Below are positions 1-10,999 of a DNA stretch of 64,000 bases, piece after piece. Both the position numbers and the translations under genes were made by a program. Below the pieces are notes generated by a model, which was given only the letters and a program-made list of their open reading frames with translations, was not told the origin of the DNA and did no database searches. The DNA comes from Copromyces sp. CBS 386.78 (Eukaryota; Ascomycota; Sordariomycetes; Sordariales; Sordariaceae), in the NCBI GenBank assembly GCA_030685235.1, contig MU839132.1, forward strand, positions 1 to 64,000. The letters are read 5' to 3'. Numbering within the stretch: the first letter of the stretch is position 1; each line of letters begins with the position of its first letter.

Positions 1-115
1 TGCGAGCGATTTGATTGGCCCAAAAATTTTGGCGTGCATTAGCGCGCGGGAAGGGTGTAAGTGGGTGGGGCTACGGTGCCGGAAGACATTCATTATGGTG
101 CGAAAAGACATTCTC
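1..115. mobile_element. right end of a GAG...CTC inverted-repeat element, cut by the window edge
   Basis: The first 115 bases match the right arms of the complete elements at 19,938-20,611 and 24,729-25,340: a GCGAGCGATTTGATTGG core, then GCGCGCGGGAAGGGTGTAAG, then a terminus ending in TTCTC. The 8 bases after it (ATTATAAT, 116-123) would be one copy of the target duplication; the other copy lies outside the window. It is much less AT-rich than the sequence after it. It is non-coding. Confidence 0.75.
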
Positions 116-1924
116 ATTATAATACTATAAATAGTATAAGGATCGAAGGTACTATATTATTCGAAGTTTTATTTTAGTACTAGGTCTATAGGACCTTTCT
201 CCTTCTCTTATACTTATAAATGAATTCGATTGTTTGCAATCTCCTTTAATTTAAACTAACCTTTATTATTTTCAATAATAATATATTCCTTCTTTCGCTT
301 TAAAATATAAGGATTGGTTATTAATATAAGGGGGTCGTATAATTTATTAAATATAATAAAAGGTTTATATAAGTGTAATCTACACTTTACCTAAGCGGAC
401 TATATAATTAACTACTTAAAAAATTCGTTTCTAATATAAAATAAACTATTTAAGAAAATAAGTTTATTATATTCTACATTACCGTATATTATCGTTTTAA
501 AGATATCTTTCTGGTAATAGTACTTACAAACTTAAAATACCCCTATATCGAATAATTAAAAAATATATATTAAATAAGGGGGCAGAAGAAAAAGGATAAT
601 ATTATAGTAACGGTATCGCTAATAAAACTCAATAATACAATAACTACTATAGTTATTTAGTAGTAGGAAGCGCTTCTCCTCCTTATTAATAAGTCAAGAA
701 TATTCCTCCTAATAATTAAATTAATTAAAGGTAAACTGGTCGTTAATATAACCGCTAAGAGAGGTAGTAATAATATTATATTTATTAAAACGGTTATTAA
801 TATAGTTTTCACTAATATTAATACTAAAGAGGATAATAAACGCGGGAATTGTATAATTAAAGGTAGAAATATATTTAACAACCGTTACTAGTTTACGTAC
901 GTTTAAGTTAGGGGTATATATAGTCGGTATCTTAATATACGACTAAATAATATAGGATTTAGATTATATACCGACTCTAAATCCAAATTTATCCCTATTC
1001 CATATATTATTTAATATAATATTGTTCTTCTTAATAATTTCTTTTTATAATTTAAATACCTCCTCTATAGTAACCTGCGATTAAATTACTTTACGTACCT
1101 ACGCTAACGATTTCGTACGTACCGATTTAAATTCTAATTAAATTATAAATTAATAGACCTATTACTAATTAATTATAACTTTACGACTATTTATTCGAAC
1201 GAGCTATCTAATAGTATATATAATTTCCTAATTTATAACTTTATATTTTACTTAATTATTAAAATAATTAATTAATAATTAATATTAATTGTAAATAACC
1301 ACTACAAACCAATAAATATCTAGGTATTTACCTAAGTAAATAATACGAATTCCTCCTCTTTAATTAATTTCTTTACCCCGCTATTCTACGACTACAATTT
1401 CATACCCTTCGGTCGACTTACAATAGTATAATAATTAGCGCTATAAATTCTTACCGCGGCAGCAACCGTTTTAAACTTTCTATCCTTCAAAATACCGACA
1501 GCCATATTAATATACTACTTATTCGAAAAACCAGCGAAAAAATCATTAATTAACTCCATTATATACGATTTTACAATAAAGTAATTCGACTATCGATAAA
1601 CTAAATATTAAAATCTAGGGGCAAGACTGCGAAGCGAAGGTAATAAACGGTCAACGATAGCTAAAGCCCGCCTAAACTACTCCCCGCACGCCGTTTAATA
1701 CGTAAGCAAAGCGCTAACCAATTAAAATTTACACTAATTACATCCTTTTTATCATTTTATACTATATACTAACGCTCCCAGAACGATTTCTAATAATTAG
1801 TAATAGATTCACACAATTATAGAGGTCAAATTACTTAAAGTAAGTATATAAAAAAATAGTAGTACATCGATTTACTAACAAAATGCGGGGTTTGCTAGGT
1901 ACCGACTTTTTTTTGCGAATCAAT
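116..1924. other. RIP-degraded AT-rich repeat sequence, family not recognised
   Basis: About 1.8 kb of very AT-rich sequence with TpA-rich, CpA-poor composition typical of RIP. The short open frames have no recognisable domain. No LTR, TIR or target duplication was found, so neither element class nor boundary can be given. It lies outside the 2,098-42,566 insertion, so it belongs to an older or separate repeat. Confidence 0.5.
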
Positions 1925-2097
1925 ACATTTTTGCGAATCCGTGAGCCTAACCCTGTGCCAGCACAGGGTCAGAGAGGCGTTTCTAGCCCTGACGAGTATA
2001 GTGAGTAGTGGTCAGCCAGTTTTAAATTCCAGTGAGGCGACTACATCCACTAGATGGCCGGGGATAGGCCGGACAAGAGTGCTGTGCTACCAAAGTG
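1925..2097. other. GC-balanced host-like island left of the MULE end, with a small hairpin
   Basis: About 170 bp of ordinary composition between two AT-rich blocks. It contains a 9-bp-arm hairpin at 1,949-1,968 (ACCCTGTGC / GCACAGGGT) and then, at 1,976-1,993, a sequence matching one arm of the inverted repeat at 63,608-63,675 with one mismatch. It ends in the 9-bp ACCAAAGTG duplicated at the far end of the large insertion. I infer it is the pre-insertion host sequence. No gene is seen. Confidence 0.5.
2089..2097. repeat. left 9-bp target-site duplication (ACCAAAGTG)
   Basis: ACCAAAGTG directly precedes the left terminal inverted repeat and recurs in the same orientation at 42,567-42,575, directly after the right one. 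Nine bases is the usual duplication length for Mutator-like elements. Confidence 0.8.
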
Positions 2098-2209
2098 CGC
2101 AAACGCTAGGTGGCTAGACTAAGAATGCTCCTTAGCTAGACTAAACCCACTTTTACGCTAAGTAAGCTACACAGCCGCGCCAGCGCACATCGCCCACTAT
2201 ATATATTAC
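2098..2209 (+). repeat. left terminal inverted repeat of the MULE
   Basis: About 112 bp matching the reverse complement of 42,448-42,566. The outer 58 bp are identical except for one A/G change at position 2,134. Further in there is one small indel and several C/T and G/A differences of the kind RIP makes. It contains two copies of GCTAGACTAA about 25 bp apart, a possible transposase-binding subrepeat. Confidence 0.85.
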
Positions 2210-2498
2210 TACCCAACCTCGTTGTCGTCGCGCATTCTATTAGCGACCGTTAGCTATACTACGCAATTAAATAAAGCTATCGCAAAACCTTATTTACTAT
2301 TATGCAATTATTTTAAGCGATTATTTCGTTATTTTATTATTATTTCGTATAATATCGTCGAATTCGCTATATTATATTATCGCTATACTTTCCCGTATAT
2401 AAATCGCGTTCGCATATTATATTTAATTTAATAAATTAAACTCCTACCCGACTATAATAATATATACTAACGGTATTTAACTAAAATCCTTAATTAAA

Positions 2499-2935
2499 GA
2501 GAAGCTCTATCCGCACGTGGATAAAACTCTATCCGCACGTGGATCCACTTTTCCTTTTTAACTATAACTTAGTCAGACCTTGGTGTATAAATTTGAAAGT
2601 GGTACCAAATTACTCACTGATTTTTTACGAAATTTTTAAAGTAACTACCAACCTTATAGCCTTAAGCGTTACCTAAGTCCTAATTTCCTAAAATTTTAAC
2701 CTTTAATCTTCCTAATTATTTATTTAAAATAGCAAATTTTCCTAGAAGTCTTCCTACGCTATACAATACATACGTTCTTCAAAAAAGTTTTGTTGAATAG
2801 AGAAAGAATTTACAAAAAATATAATATACTTTTTATTTTCTTTAGACCTCTTGGTGTTTTAAAAAAGATATTGAAATTCATTTTTTTTTTTCCACGTGCG
2901 GATAGAGTTTTATCCACGTGCGGATAGAGTTTCTC
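2499..2935. mobile_element. 437-bp GAG...CTC inverted-repeat element, 8-bp TSD TAATTAAA
   Basis: Each terminus carries two copies of the 15-mer CTCTATCCGCACGTG in an inverted arrangement (2,504-2,540 and 2,894-2,930), so the TIR itself is built from a tandem repeat. TAATTAAA flanks it at 2,491-2,498 and 2,936-2,943. The interior has no coding frame worth noting and is little mutated compared with its surroundings. Non-autonomous. The 8-bp duplication fits hAT, P or Merlin-type or some MULE transposases; the superfamily cannot be decided here. Confidence 0.8.
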
Positions 2936-3249
2936 TAATTAAAATACTATTAATTCTAATTCGAACGGTTATTCCTAACCGGGCTATAGCTCCCCTTACT
3001 AAATCTATATAATTATTAATCTATAGCCGCTAACGTAAGAGAATGAAATTGCTATAATCTCTTAATAAGCGCCCTATTATAAAATAACGGATTTAACCGC
3101 CCTCTCCTCCTTTACCCCCTTTATAGTCTCTATTTATTTCCGCTAATTTTAATAATAAGGTAGTTACTTTTAATACGCTTTAAAATTACGCTATACTATA
3201 AAGTTTTATAATTATATTGCGCGGTAATATAAAGAGTAGGAAAAAAAGG

Positions 3250-5230
3250 GAAGAGAACTTCGTTACGCGTATTAATTACTATTATATATATAATTACAAT
3301 TATAAGGCTACTAAGTAAAGCGTTCGAAATATTAGTTTAAGGCGACTGGGCTACCAATATCGTATAAAAATTGTACTACGGAAAAAGTAGGGTAATTAAT
3401 AATTTATTAAGGAAATTAAAAATAATTATAATTATAACCTTAATATAATTAACTTCGTTAGTAATATTATTTATTAATAATAAATTCGTTATAACTATAA
3501 AAACGCCGTTAATATTACTATCGAGAGGTTATTTAATATTGCTAGAATAATAATTCGTTAAATCGCTTATTATTTAAATGGCACCTTAAATAACGAATTA
3601 AATATAGATCCGCTATCCCTACTAAGCCTAAACGACCTCGCCGCTATTTAGGAAGTTAATTATAATAATTTAATTATCGAATTTCGAAGTCTTCAAATCC
3701 CTATTATAGTTAAGGAGGTACTAAATATTTAATAGTATATTCGTCGTATAAAGTATAATTTTTATACTTCGACTAAAATATTTATAGATCTATTAAATAA
3801 GTATAAAAACTATTATAATATTAAATATTTTATTGAATATAGTAAAGGTAGTAAGGTTATACGAATATTTTAAACTTTCAATTAATATATATAAATATAG
3901 AGGAAAAATCCCTATATATTATTATTTAATAATATATATAAAATATATACTAGTCTTATATTATTACCTATAATTATAATAACTATTCGGATTTAAATAT
4001 TTTAATACTTTATATTATAGGGTCTAATATTTAATAATTGACCCTTTTTTTTTCTTATAGGTTAATTACTTCAATTTCCCCCTCTTTAATATTGCTAATA
4101 TTAATATATTAAACTATAATTTTATAATCGGCTTTAATCTTTCGAATAGAAAAAAATAAATAAATTTCGAATAGTAGCTTAAGTACTTAAAGAAGCTCTA
4201 AAAGGATTACGAAATTACTAAACCAAATATAATTATTAGTAATTTTAATAAGAGAACGACAACTCGTACTGTGATAAATGTCAAAATCCACTATAATGAA
4301 AAAAGACAAATGTAAGATAAAGTGGGTGGCAGATAGCTTTAGGAGCCTTCTTTGGTATTGTTATAAAGCTAGAATTTTGCTAATTTTTTCAATACCCTTC
4401 CTGTACGCCTCAGCTTAGTATAAAGCCTACAAGCTTGAGAAACACCCTTTTGGAGGTATTTTGGAGGAAAAACTGGAAACTTTAGTATTTTTAAAACGGT
4501 CCGAATACCTATAACGAGTGCTAGGAGCTCAGAAAATAGAGCAAAATTCAACGGTCCCGTACATATAATTTTCACTATAATACCCCTTAGAATACCTCCT
4601 TTTCTTAGATGTTGAAGATTTTCCTCTACAGTGGGTTTTGACATTCATCACAGTACGAGTTGTCCTCCTCTTTAATAAAGGATTTAAAAAGGCCGCTATC
4701 GCTACCTACTTAAACGTCCCGTATTAATTATATATTTAGTACGTTATAAAAAATATAAACTATTATATTAAAAAGAAATAGGTTTAATTAAACGGCGCTA
4801 AACTAATCTCCAGTATTAACCTACTAAATCTCTTACTAACTACCCGGGACCTAAATAGCGAAAGCTGTAATTCTCTATTTTATTAAGGCCCCGCGGCTGC
4901 GTAAAAAGATAAGGACAAATATTTCGACGACGATTTAAAAGAGGAAGACTTAAAGGAGGCTAACGATATTACCGTCGTTATTAATCTTATATAGTAATTT
5001 AATAATAAATAAAGAGTTTATAATATAATTAATAAACTAGTAATTAAAGTTATGGCTTTACGAAATTATAAAATACCCGTTTATCACCTAGGTCGTCGGT
5101 TTTATAAAGATATTTATAAGGATTTTTTAAAGGTATAGAAATAAAACATAGTCTTTCCTTAGGCGGAGCCGGATCCCAAGGAAGACAGTGAAACGCCTAC
5201 GGTAAACGCATTTTTGCACTATAAAATTGG
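3250..5230 (+). pseudogene. RIP-killed MULE transposase (FAR1-like N-terminus plus MULE core), split by an insertion
   Basis: Translating through the stops gives, in order: a basic, FAR1-like N-terminal stretch (about 3,300-3,450, ending in KEIKNNYNYNL); the first catalytic block LLFNNIYKIYTSLILLP at about 3,914-3,975 (family consensus has an acidic residue in the F-x-x-Y stretch, here changed to Asn); KPNIIISNFNK at 4,217-4,251 (second block, normally D-x-D/E); and, after a 419-bp insertion, YLNVPY*LYI*YVIKNI at about 4,706-4,755, the C-x-W-H-x-x-K-N region. Deviations are the Asp-to-Asn, Cys-to-Tyr and Gln/Trp-to-stop changes expected from RIP. Known role: cut-and-paste transposition of elements with the flanking TIRs. 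The 3' end is uncertain. Confidence 0.7.
4252..4670. mobile_element. 419-bp GAG...CTC inverted-repeat element inside the MULE transposase, 8-bp TSD TTTAATAA
   Basis: The termini share GACAACTCGTACTGTGAT followed by AATGTCAAAA in inverted orientation. TTTAATAA occurs at 4,244-4,251 and 4,671-4,678. Removing the element and one duplication rejoins the transposase frame. A 91-codon minus-strand frame inside (4,369-4,644) looks like nothing known and starts in the TIR, so I do not call it a gene. The element shows little RIP. Confidence 0.85.
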
Positions 5231-6317
5231 ATCTATATTATACCTCTAAACTAGCAACACCAACAGAAATATCACCAGTCTCAACACCAACCGAAATATT
5301 ACTAAATATTATCCAATTCCGAAAATATCTCCCGTATTACATTATTATTAAAAATAATACCAAAACTAATTTAAACCGCCTTTATAACTTCAAACTTATA
5401 TCTTTACTATTACTAGCCCCCAACGGAGGGTGCTATAGGGACGTTTATAGTATAATAATATATAAAGACGCTTATATCCCTACTAGTATTGTAAATCGTA
5501 GAAACCTTCTATTCGAATTTTATTTATAACTATTGTAATTATTTTTCTCTATTTCTATCTATTCCTACCCTTCTATTACCCTCTTATTACCCTTATATTA
5601 CCTCTTTATTTCCTTAATACTAAAAATCTTATTTAATTAGTAGTTAGCGGTTAGCGGTTGGCTATTAGCGCGGAGGGGGTCTTAGTTAGGGGAAGAAATA
5701 TAAGTACGCTGTAAAACGTACTATCTTTCGGGTCGCTATAAACGGGTACCTTATTGCTACGGCGGGGTATTTATAAAGCGATTCGATTAGGGTACGTAGA
5801 ATAAACTATATTAAACTCCTTTTTTTTAGTATTTTCTTTTTTAAGGTATTTCCTTACCTTATAACCTTTTAAAACGGATTAAGAAAAGGATAGAGAAGTT
5901 TAAAAAGGGAGGCGATTTTATAGTATTAGTAGTAGTATTCTCGGTAATAATAAGGGTAGTATTAACTTAATAATAATTATTTATAATTTTATAGCGGGAG
6001 TTAGGGTTGTTAACGATAATAATAAGGGTAGCGTTAATCTATTCCCCGTTTCTAATATAACGGCGCTTAATAATTAATTCGAAAATTTTACGGACGGCCT
6101 CCTCAACTATATTACTTTCAAAAATAATATTCGAATTGTAAAATTAGGTAGCAAACTAATTATTAATCTCAAGGATAATAGGTATAGCGACAGTATTAAT
6201 AGTTAATAAACGACTAGGGCAACGGTATTAATAGTTAACGGTTAATAAACAATAAAAGAAGAGAGAACGGGAATATAGATTTAAATAATAGGATTAATAC
6301 TAGTACTTTGTATATAA

Positions 6318-6430
6318 ACTACTATATACTAAATACTCCTTCTATTATTAAATACTCCTTCTATATACTAAATACTCCTTCTATTACTAAATACTCCTTC
6401 TATATATTAAATACTCCTTCTATTAATTAA
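6318..6430. repeat. tandem repeat of a ~19-bp unit (ACTAAATACTCCTTCTAT-like)
   Basis: Five to six head-to-tail copies differing by a few bases. Lies in unassigned RIP-degraded sequence with no gene around it. Confidence 0.7.
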
Positions 6431-9400
6431 AGGTAAGAAACTATTTATAGTCCAAACTTCCTAAATATATCCTTCAAAGTATTTATAGACTGGCCTCCTT
6501 TTAAATGCGGTCTATTAATATTTTTACGAAGTCTTCTACGAAGCCTTCCTAAACCTATACCTAATCTACCAAATCCAATTACATTATTTACTCTACTTCT
6601 ACTTAATATACTACCAATTCTACTACCGGGCAATCTTCTACGAAGTCTACTACTAGCTCTACTACTAGGAAATTTACTACGGGGTCTACCGCGCCCTCTA
6701 CTTAGGGCCGGACTGCCGTTATCGAAATTGGAATTATTATCCGGGATATTACCGGGACTTTAGCCGATTATACGTATACGGTTAAAAGCCGGGGGATTCT
6801 ATTAATACCCGTACCCGCGTAGTAGCAATAATTATCCGGGAATTAATTACTAATTCTATCGTTTAGTAATATCGAAGGTTCGATAATAATATATTTAACT
6901 AGTTCTAATATATAAAGAATCGAATTCGAATATTTCTTTAAATATTATACCCTATAAAGTACGTATACAAAAGACAGCCATATATAATAACCTAGCCGCA
7001 AAGTCCTTCTTCGAAATATCGTATATAGCTTTATCGAATATTTATCCTTATAATTTATATATTGTAATAGTATATATAATCGTAAGGGGAAATTAAATTC
7101 TAATATAATAAATAACGCCTCGTTAGAATTTTCGAATAGATTGGAAAATAGGAATAACGTATTTATTAACGTCTAAATAATCTTTAAAGTAAAGAGGTCT
7201 TTAATAATTAGGAAAGTATATTAAAATAACGAAGGGGGGATTATTAGCTTTTAGGCTATAAAAGAGTTAACTATTATATTATACTTTAAAAGTATTAATA
7301 ATTAATTTACTAAATATTATACCTTTAATAATCTATATCCTATACAATATTAATAATTATACTAATTAAATCGTTAATTAAGCTACTTTCAATTTAAAAA
7401 TTCTCTATAAATATAACTTTACTACTAATAACCAGGCTAAACTGGTTATATAAATTACTAGTATTAATATATAAAGCCGCTTTTATATTAGGAAGATCGT
7501 TAATAATTAAGATTATAAAGGCCGGGCTAGTTAATACCTTTAAGTAAATAGAATTATATATATTAATTATAGTATTAATCGGGAAGATTCGTAATATTTT
7601 AATAAATTCCAGCTATTTAGGAATTAGTAATATTTATTAATGTATATTAGTAAAGATTTAATAATAAGATATAATTTTAATTTACTTATTTATAATGGGT
7701 TAATAATAATTCTTAATTAGTAATAGAAGGGGTATTATTTTATAAATTTTCGAATATATTACGGAATCTAACCTAATTATTACCCTATTAACGGACGATT
7801 TACTTAAGTTTAATATTTTAATCGAAAGTAAAATAGTAAATACAGCTACTACGTTAAATAAAATCTAATTCTTCAACCTTTTATTTACGCCTTTATTCCT
7901 CTATTTCGTTAGGAAGCCTATCTACCTCGTTATCTCCAATTACTTCTAATAGGGTATTAGGATTATTAGCGAACTATAAAGGTTTTTAATAATATAATAC
8001 TTTTTATTTAATAGGTAGAAATTAAAAGAAATTGCTAAATAGAAGAATATTAATACTATTAAATATCTTATACTAATTTTTAAGAAAGACCTATTGTAAA
8101 TACTTATTAATAAAGTATATAATTCTTATCCCGAATATAAATTTTTCGTTAATAATAAAATATTTATACTATCGAAGGTTTCGTTGAATGCTAGATAGTC
8201 TATTGCCGTTAAAATTATTTAAAGTACTAATACCGAATAGTAATTTAAATAAAGAGTATAAAGTATAACTGTTAATATTATTAGTAATTACCCTAGTAGG
8301 AGTAGTATAAACTATAAATTTAAGTAAATTTTAAATTATAGCTATCTTAATAAATTTATAAAATAATAGTTAAATAAAGTGAAATTTACTAGTGCCGCCT
8401 TTACTATTAATCTAAAGAAGTAGTTACTCTAGTTTTTAATCGTTAAAAATAATTCAGTAATAATTGGTAAATAAATTAAATACTATATATTATTCGTTAT
8501 TAAGAGTATTATATATACGCTACGTAATAAGTTCTAAATCTAGAAAGTTAAAAGTATTCTTTCGTAACTTCTAGTAATCCCCAGCTAAGGTAAGGAATTC
8601 TTAGTACCGGGTAATATAATTTTAATACTAATTATAATCGATATTAATAAAGCGATATCCTAAAGCTAAACCAATATTATTATTATTATTAATATAATAA
8701 AGTATACTTCTAATTATATCTTCCCAACCCGGCTCATTTACTTCTAATTCTTAATTAGGCGGCTTAAAGTCGTTTTCAAACTCTATAAATAGAAGCTTAC
8801 TATAATAATTATCTAAATATTAATAACCTTCTTAATAGGCTACGAAAACTTCCTAATATAAATCGTATTTAATACTATCAACTGTAAAAAGATTATTTAA
8901 CCTTCGATAAGGGTAATAGAATATAAGTTTAATACAGCAAAAATTTTCCTTCTATTAATTCTTTTCGAATTTATAAATAAGAAAATAATTGAATACCCTT
9001 AACTTTACGCAATCTATAAGGGGTTTTGGCCGTAAACCGAATTCGAATCGAATAAGGAATTCGAAATAGGATATATTATTATATATATTTTAACGACCTA
9101 TATACTTTTAATAAGAGGATTTTATCTATTGTGCCTCGCCAACTATATTAATATAAATACTAGCAGCAAAATCATTATTATCGCTAAAGGCTTTATCTAT
9201 TACTTTTGCCGCAACATTCTATCTTCTCCTTTCGGCTTAGAATAAGTCTATATTAGGATTAGCGATAATAATACTTCTATAGTTTCGATAACGATAATCA
9301 ACCTATATAACAATTCGAATACTTTCTTATAAAAGAAGGTTTATAAAAATATAATAGACTTCTTAAATAAACTAATTACGCTTAGTAATAACTTTATTTA

Positions 9401-10023
9401 TAAATTTTATTGTAAATTACTTAATTAATTACTTTAAGTTAATATCTGGAATAATATTGGCAACGAGTTATTCGTAGGTCCTTATCCTCTTTTCGGCTTT
9501 AAAAATATATTTAGCAATATAGTTAAATATAGTATTCATACTTATATATAACTATATATCCGTATTAGCCATCTAGCCTAATATAATACCTAGATTATAC
9601 TAATTAAAAACAATATTATTACGCTTAATATTAAAGAACTAAAATCTAGGGTTAATATAGGTAATTAAAATAGGGTTATTATAAAGTTTGTAAGGGAAAT
9701 AAAAACGATAGACTTTTCGTTTTAACTCTAGAAGATTAAAGTTTAGAATTTAACGTTCGCCCGGGAGGGCTCGAACTTAACGGCGAACTCGAAAATAATA
9801 TACATTACTATAAGTATACTTCTGTATATAATTAATTATATTTATTAACTCTTAGAAAGTAGGCTCAATATTATAATATAGCCTATTCAATATATTTATA
9901 TAGTTAATATAATTACGCAAAATCGAAATAGGGACTTAGGGAGGCGGAGCTGGGCTATAAACCGGAGCCGGAGCTAGAGTTTCTTAAACCTCCTAATTTC
10001 CCGGCGGGGGATCATTTTCGGCT

Positions 10024-10134
10024 TAAGCCTAGAAATTATCAGCCTAAGCCTGGGAATTTTAGGCCTAAGCCTGAAGATTATCAGCCTAAGCCTGGGAATT
10101 TTAGGCCTAAGCCTGAGAATTGCCGGCCTAAAAC
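10024..10134 (+). repeat. 21-bp minisatellite encoding a heptapeptide repeat in the plus frame
   Basis: About five copies of a 21-bp unit built on GCCTAAGCCTG. In the plus frame it reads as repeats of the form FRPKPGN / YQPKPED, which continue an open proline-rich stretch. The array is less AT-rich than its surroundings. It could be part of the gag-like protein of a degraded retroelement interrupted by the Gypsy copy at 10,636. Confidence 0.6.
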
Positions 10135-10635
10135 GGAACATTAGCATTCTAACTTCCAGGATTCTAATTTCGGGGACGGGCACCAGGAGGGGGTCCTTCT
10201 AGGTCCTTATCTAGGCTAAAATAGGCCTCTTCTAACTATTCAACACAATAAAATACTAGATTATATACTATAATATAATAACCCTACATTTCAATAAATT
10301 CCTATCGAACTACTAGATTACGAAGATTAAGGGCATTAATATTATCTACCTAATAAATACTATAAATATATTTAGTTCTTCGAATTTAGAACTCTAACCT
10401 CTACCAAAAATCGTCAAATTTAAACTTCGGAATTAAAATATATTCTTTAAAAAGCTCAAACTTCTTCTAAAAGTAATAAATAGTAATATAAGGGTTATTA
10501 AAAATATTTCTTTTCGAAATTATATAGCGGTTAACGTCGTTAAATATTAGCCAACGATTATAATTAAGTATATATTTTACTAAACTATTTTAATAATAAT
10601 TAACAGCACTAAAGGTTATAAATATAGCCGGTATA

Positions 10636-10857
10636 TATCACAGGGTGAGGCACTGTTGAGGGTAGGGTAAGATATGCGTTGTTGTGCGAAGGAGAGGAAA
10701 GGAAGGATGTGTGCGGAGGACTGGCTATATGGGCGAGAGCCCTGGAAGCTAGGCCGTGCGCGTATATAACCTTATACGTAACTGTACTATGACGATGGTC
10801 ATAGTATATCTAAGAGGTAATGCAGGGTAGGCATATTATAGGCCTAATCCTATAATA
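10636..10857 (-). repeat. 3' LTR of Gypsy copy A
   Basis: 222 bp with outer end TATCACAGGG. It differs from its partner at 17,668-17,889 almost only by C/T and G/A changes. It is among the better-preserved GC-containing patches in the block. Confidence 0.9.
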
Positions 10858-10999
10858 CTATCCCCCTTCAAAAGAAGCTCTAGTAGTTTTAAAAATATAT
10901 ATATATAATAATAGCTATTTTTATTCGTACAATTCTATTTCCTTTAATATTTTATTATAATTAATAATTTCTATAGGCGGTATCCTACCTACCCAAATA

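Larger units (their letters stand above)
5231..10635. other. RIP-degraded repeat sequence, unassigned, with two minisatellites
   Basis: About 5.4 kb of AT-rich sequence between the transposase remnant and the first Gypsy copy. The start may hold the transposase C-terminus (an open frame at 5,227-5,529 has no recognised domain). No LTR pair was found. Read on the plus strand, about 9,700-10,200 gives a low-complexity, proline/lysine-rich, gag-like stretch, the only coding hint. The element class is not known. Confidence 0.4.

Noticed and set aside
4369..4644. 91-codon minus frame inside the 419-bp element
   Set aside because: It starts within the terminal inverted repeat and has no similarity to a transposase; a chance frame in a small element is enough.
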